Shown here: positions 6,262 through 7,404 of the stretch, in pieces
Layout of the letters: every line of letters begins with the position of its first letter
Numbering within the stretch: position 1 is the first letter of the stretch
Source of the DNA: Thermoguttaceae bacterium
GTDB taxonomy: Bacteria; Planctomycetota; Planctomycetia; Pirellulales; Thermoguttaceae
Assembly (NCBI GenBank): GCA_028695865.1
Contig: JAQVID010000140.1
Span: forward strand, 1-7,404
Direction of reading: 5' to 3'
DNA length: 7,404 nt
Translations under genes and position numbers: made by a program
Notes under the pieces: generated by a model
Told to the model about the DNA's origin: nothing
What the model saw: only the letters and a program-made list of their open reading frames with translations
The model's database searches: none

Positions 6262-7404
6262 AGGACGCGTTCCCGCTTTTGCTTTCGCAGCGCGCAGTAT
6301 ACATTCAATGCCAAACCTCGGGCGAATCGACACAGTATAATTTGCCCTTTTGTTATTCGTATGGACAGACGGTAAAGCCGGAACACCTTGTCCAATCGCT
6401 TCGGGCGGCCTTTGCGATTCATACCGGTTTTCGCATGCGTCTGGGGCTTGATGAACATGGCCAGGTGTACCAATATCCCGACACGGAAGAACTCAAAATT
6501 GACACGGTTCAATTAACCGAGTCGGAATTTGAAATCTGGAAATCGCAATGGATGCGTCCTTTCGATCTTTTACATGAGCCGCTTGTTCGCGTTGCCCTTG
6601 TGCTGATGAACAAGCAAGTCTTTCTTTTTTGGGACGCTCATCATATCGTTTGCGACGGGACATCGCACATGGCGTTCAACGCGACTTTGGGTGAGATTCT
6701 GCGGGGAAAAGCCCCGATGATCGAGGCGATCGACCTGAAACAGGCCGTGACAATGGAACGTCAAAGGACACAGCCGCAACGTGTCGAAGAAGACCTTGCG
6801 TGGTATGGAACTGTCTTGTCGGGATGTGAAACGACGGCTCTGACCCGTCGTCCGGACAAAGTGGACTCGCGATTGGAAACGGTTGTTCGTGTTGTTGCGT
6901 CACAACGGGTGGACGAAGCATGTGGCGGTGCCCAGGTGCCGCCCAGCGTTTTTTTTATGTCGGTTTTATCGCTGAGTCTGGCGAAGTGGACGCAAGTCGA
7001 TACGGTTCAACTGTGTGTTGTCAATCATGGACGTTGGGATAAATCGCTTGCGAGAACTTCGGGCATGTTTGTTCGAACGCTTCCGATAGCCGTTGATGTC
7101 GCTTCTGAAAAAACGACGGCGGATTTTTTGAGGAGTAATCGACAACTGCTTCGAGAACTTTGGACACACCAGTCGGTACCACTAGGCGAATTGCTTGATC
7201 GATACGGGCTTTCCATGGAAGTATCGTACTCGTGGCAGGGATTTTACGGAAGCTCTTTGGGGGGTGCGCAGTCGCTCGAAAAACTTCCGCTCACGCAGCC
7301 TTTGCGTCCGCTGAGTGTGCAGGTATTTGTCGAAGAAGGCAAATACATCGTCCATACGGAATACGACACGGCCTGTTTTCGCGCAAGTGATATGGAATCG
7401 TTTG
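6258..7404 (+). CDS. NRPS condensation-domain protein, N-terminal part (runs off right edge)
   Basis: The frame is open for 382 codons to the window edge. The protein starts directly with a condensation (C) domain, whose core motifs appear in order. LLSQRAVYI (8-16) corresponds to motif C1. AIHTGFRMRL (53-62) is a loose C2. HHIVCDG (128-134) is the catalytic HHxxxDG, with H129 the expected general base. SGMFVRTLPI (268-277) matches C5, and HQSVPLGELLD (304-314) matches C6. Such domains join aminoacyl or acyl thioesters on carrier proteins in nonribosomal peptide synthesis. A C domain is about 450 residues, so most of it is here. Adenylation and carrier domains, if present, would lie beyond the edge. 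AAGGA 7 bases upstream supports ATG 6258 over an in-frame GTG at 6243. No terminator or promoter is evident in the 52 bp after the hydrolase gene, so read-through is possible. It could also be a free-standing C-like acyltransferase. Confidence 0.85.
   Translation, partial: MKDAFPLLLSQRAVYIQCQTSGESTQYNLPFCYSYGQTVKPEHLVQSLRAAFAIHTGFRMRLGLDEHGQVYQYPDTEELKIDTVQLTESEFEIWKSQWMRPFDLLHEPLVRVALVLMNKQVFLFWDAHHIVCDGTSHMAFNATLGEILRGKAPMIEAIDLKQAVTMERQRTQPQRVEEDLAWYGTVLSGCETTALTRRPDKVDSRLETVVRVVASQRVDEACGGAQVPPSVFFMSVLSLSLAKWTQVDTVQLCVVNHGRWDKSLARTSGMFVRTLPIAVDVASEKTTADFLRSNRQLLRELWTHQSVPLGELLDRYGLSMEVSYSWQGFYGSSLGGAQSLEKLPLTQPLRPLSVQVFVEEGKYIVHTEYDTACFRASDMESF

Overview
The window is about 7.4 kb of bacterial chromosome with moderate G+C in the genes and visibly A+T-rich spacers. 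Three traits suggest a planctomycete or a related PVC-group bacterium: a Tat-exported two-domain NIPSNAP protein, an exported nucleoside hydrolase fused to an ADP-ribosylglycohydrolase, and a ureide-permease/GRP-type sugar or base transporter. This assignment is inferred from gene content. There is no rRNA or marker gene to confirm it.

Left arm (about 1-2248), minus strand. A NIPSNAP-family protein with a twin-arginine signal (1394-2248) is followed 4 bp later by an unrecognised membrane-anchored 356-residue protein (319-1389). The pair looks like a two-gene operon. It has an extended -10 promoter near 2316 and an A/T-rich hairpin plus T-run terminator at 311-336 that contains the stop codon of the second gene. 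A second minus-strand gene, for a small membrane protein, begins at 205 and leaves the window on the left.

Centre (2249-2819). A 571-bp divergent spacer contains a promoter for each arm, several short repeats and a more G+C-rich island that may be the remains of a repeat or gene.

Right arm (2820-7404), plus strand. A ten-helix transporter (2820-3902) is followed after 65 bp by a secreted two-domain hydrolase of 745 residues (3968-6205). Together they suggest scavenging: nucleosides or ADP-ribosyl compounds would be cleaved outside the cytoplasm and a product imported. After a further 52 bp, with no visible terminator or promoter, a gene starts whose first 382 codons form a nonribosomal-peptide-synthetase condensation domain. 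It leaves the window on the right. Its translation start lies in a tandem duplication that creates a five-codon upstream reading frame ending one base before the start codon.

The most noteworthy points are the exported fusion hydrolase with an aromatic residue in place of the usual catalytic histidine, the placement of a condensation-domain gene directly behind a nucleoside-salvage pair, and the duplicated start region of that gene. No CRISPR array, tRNA, rRNA or intact mobile element was seen.
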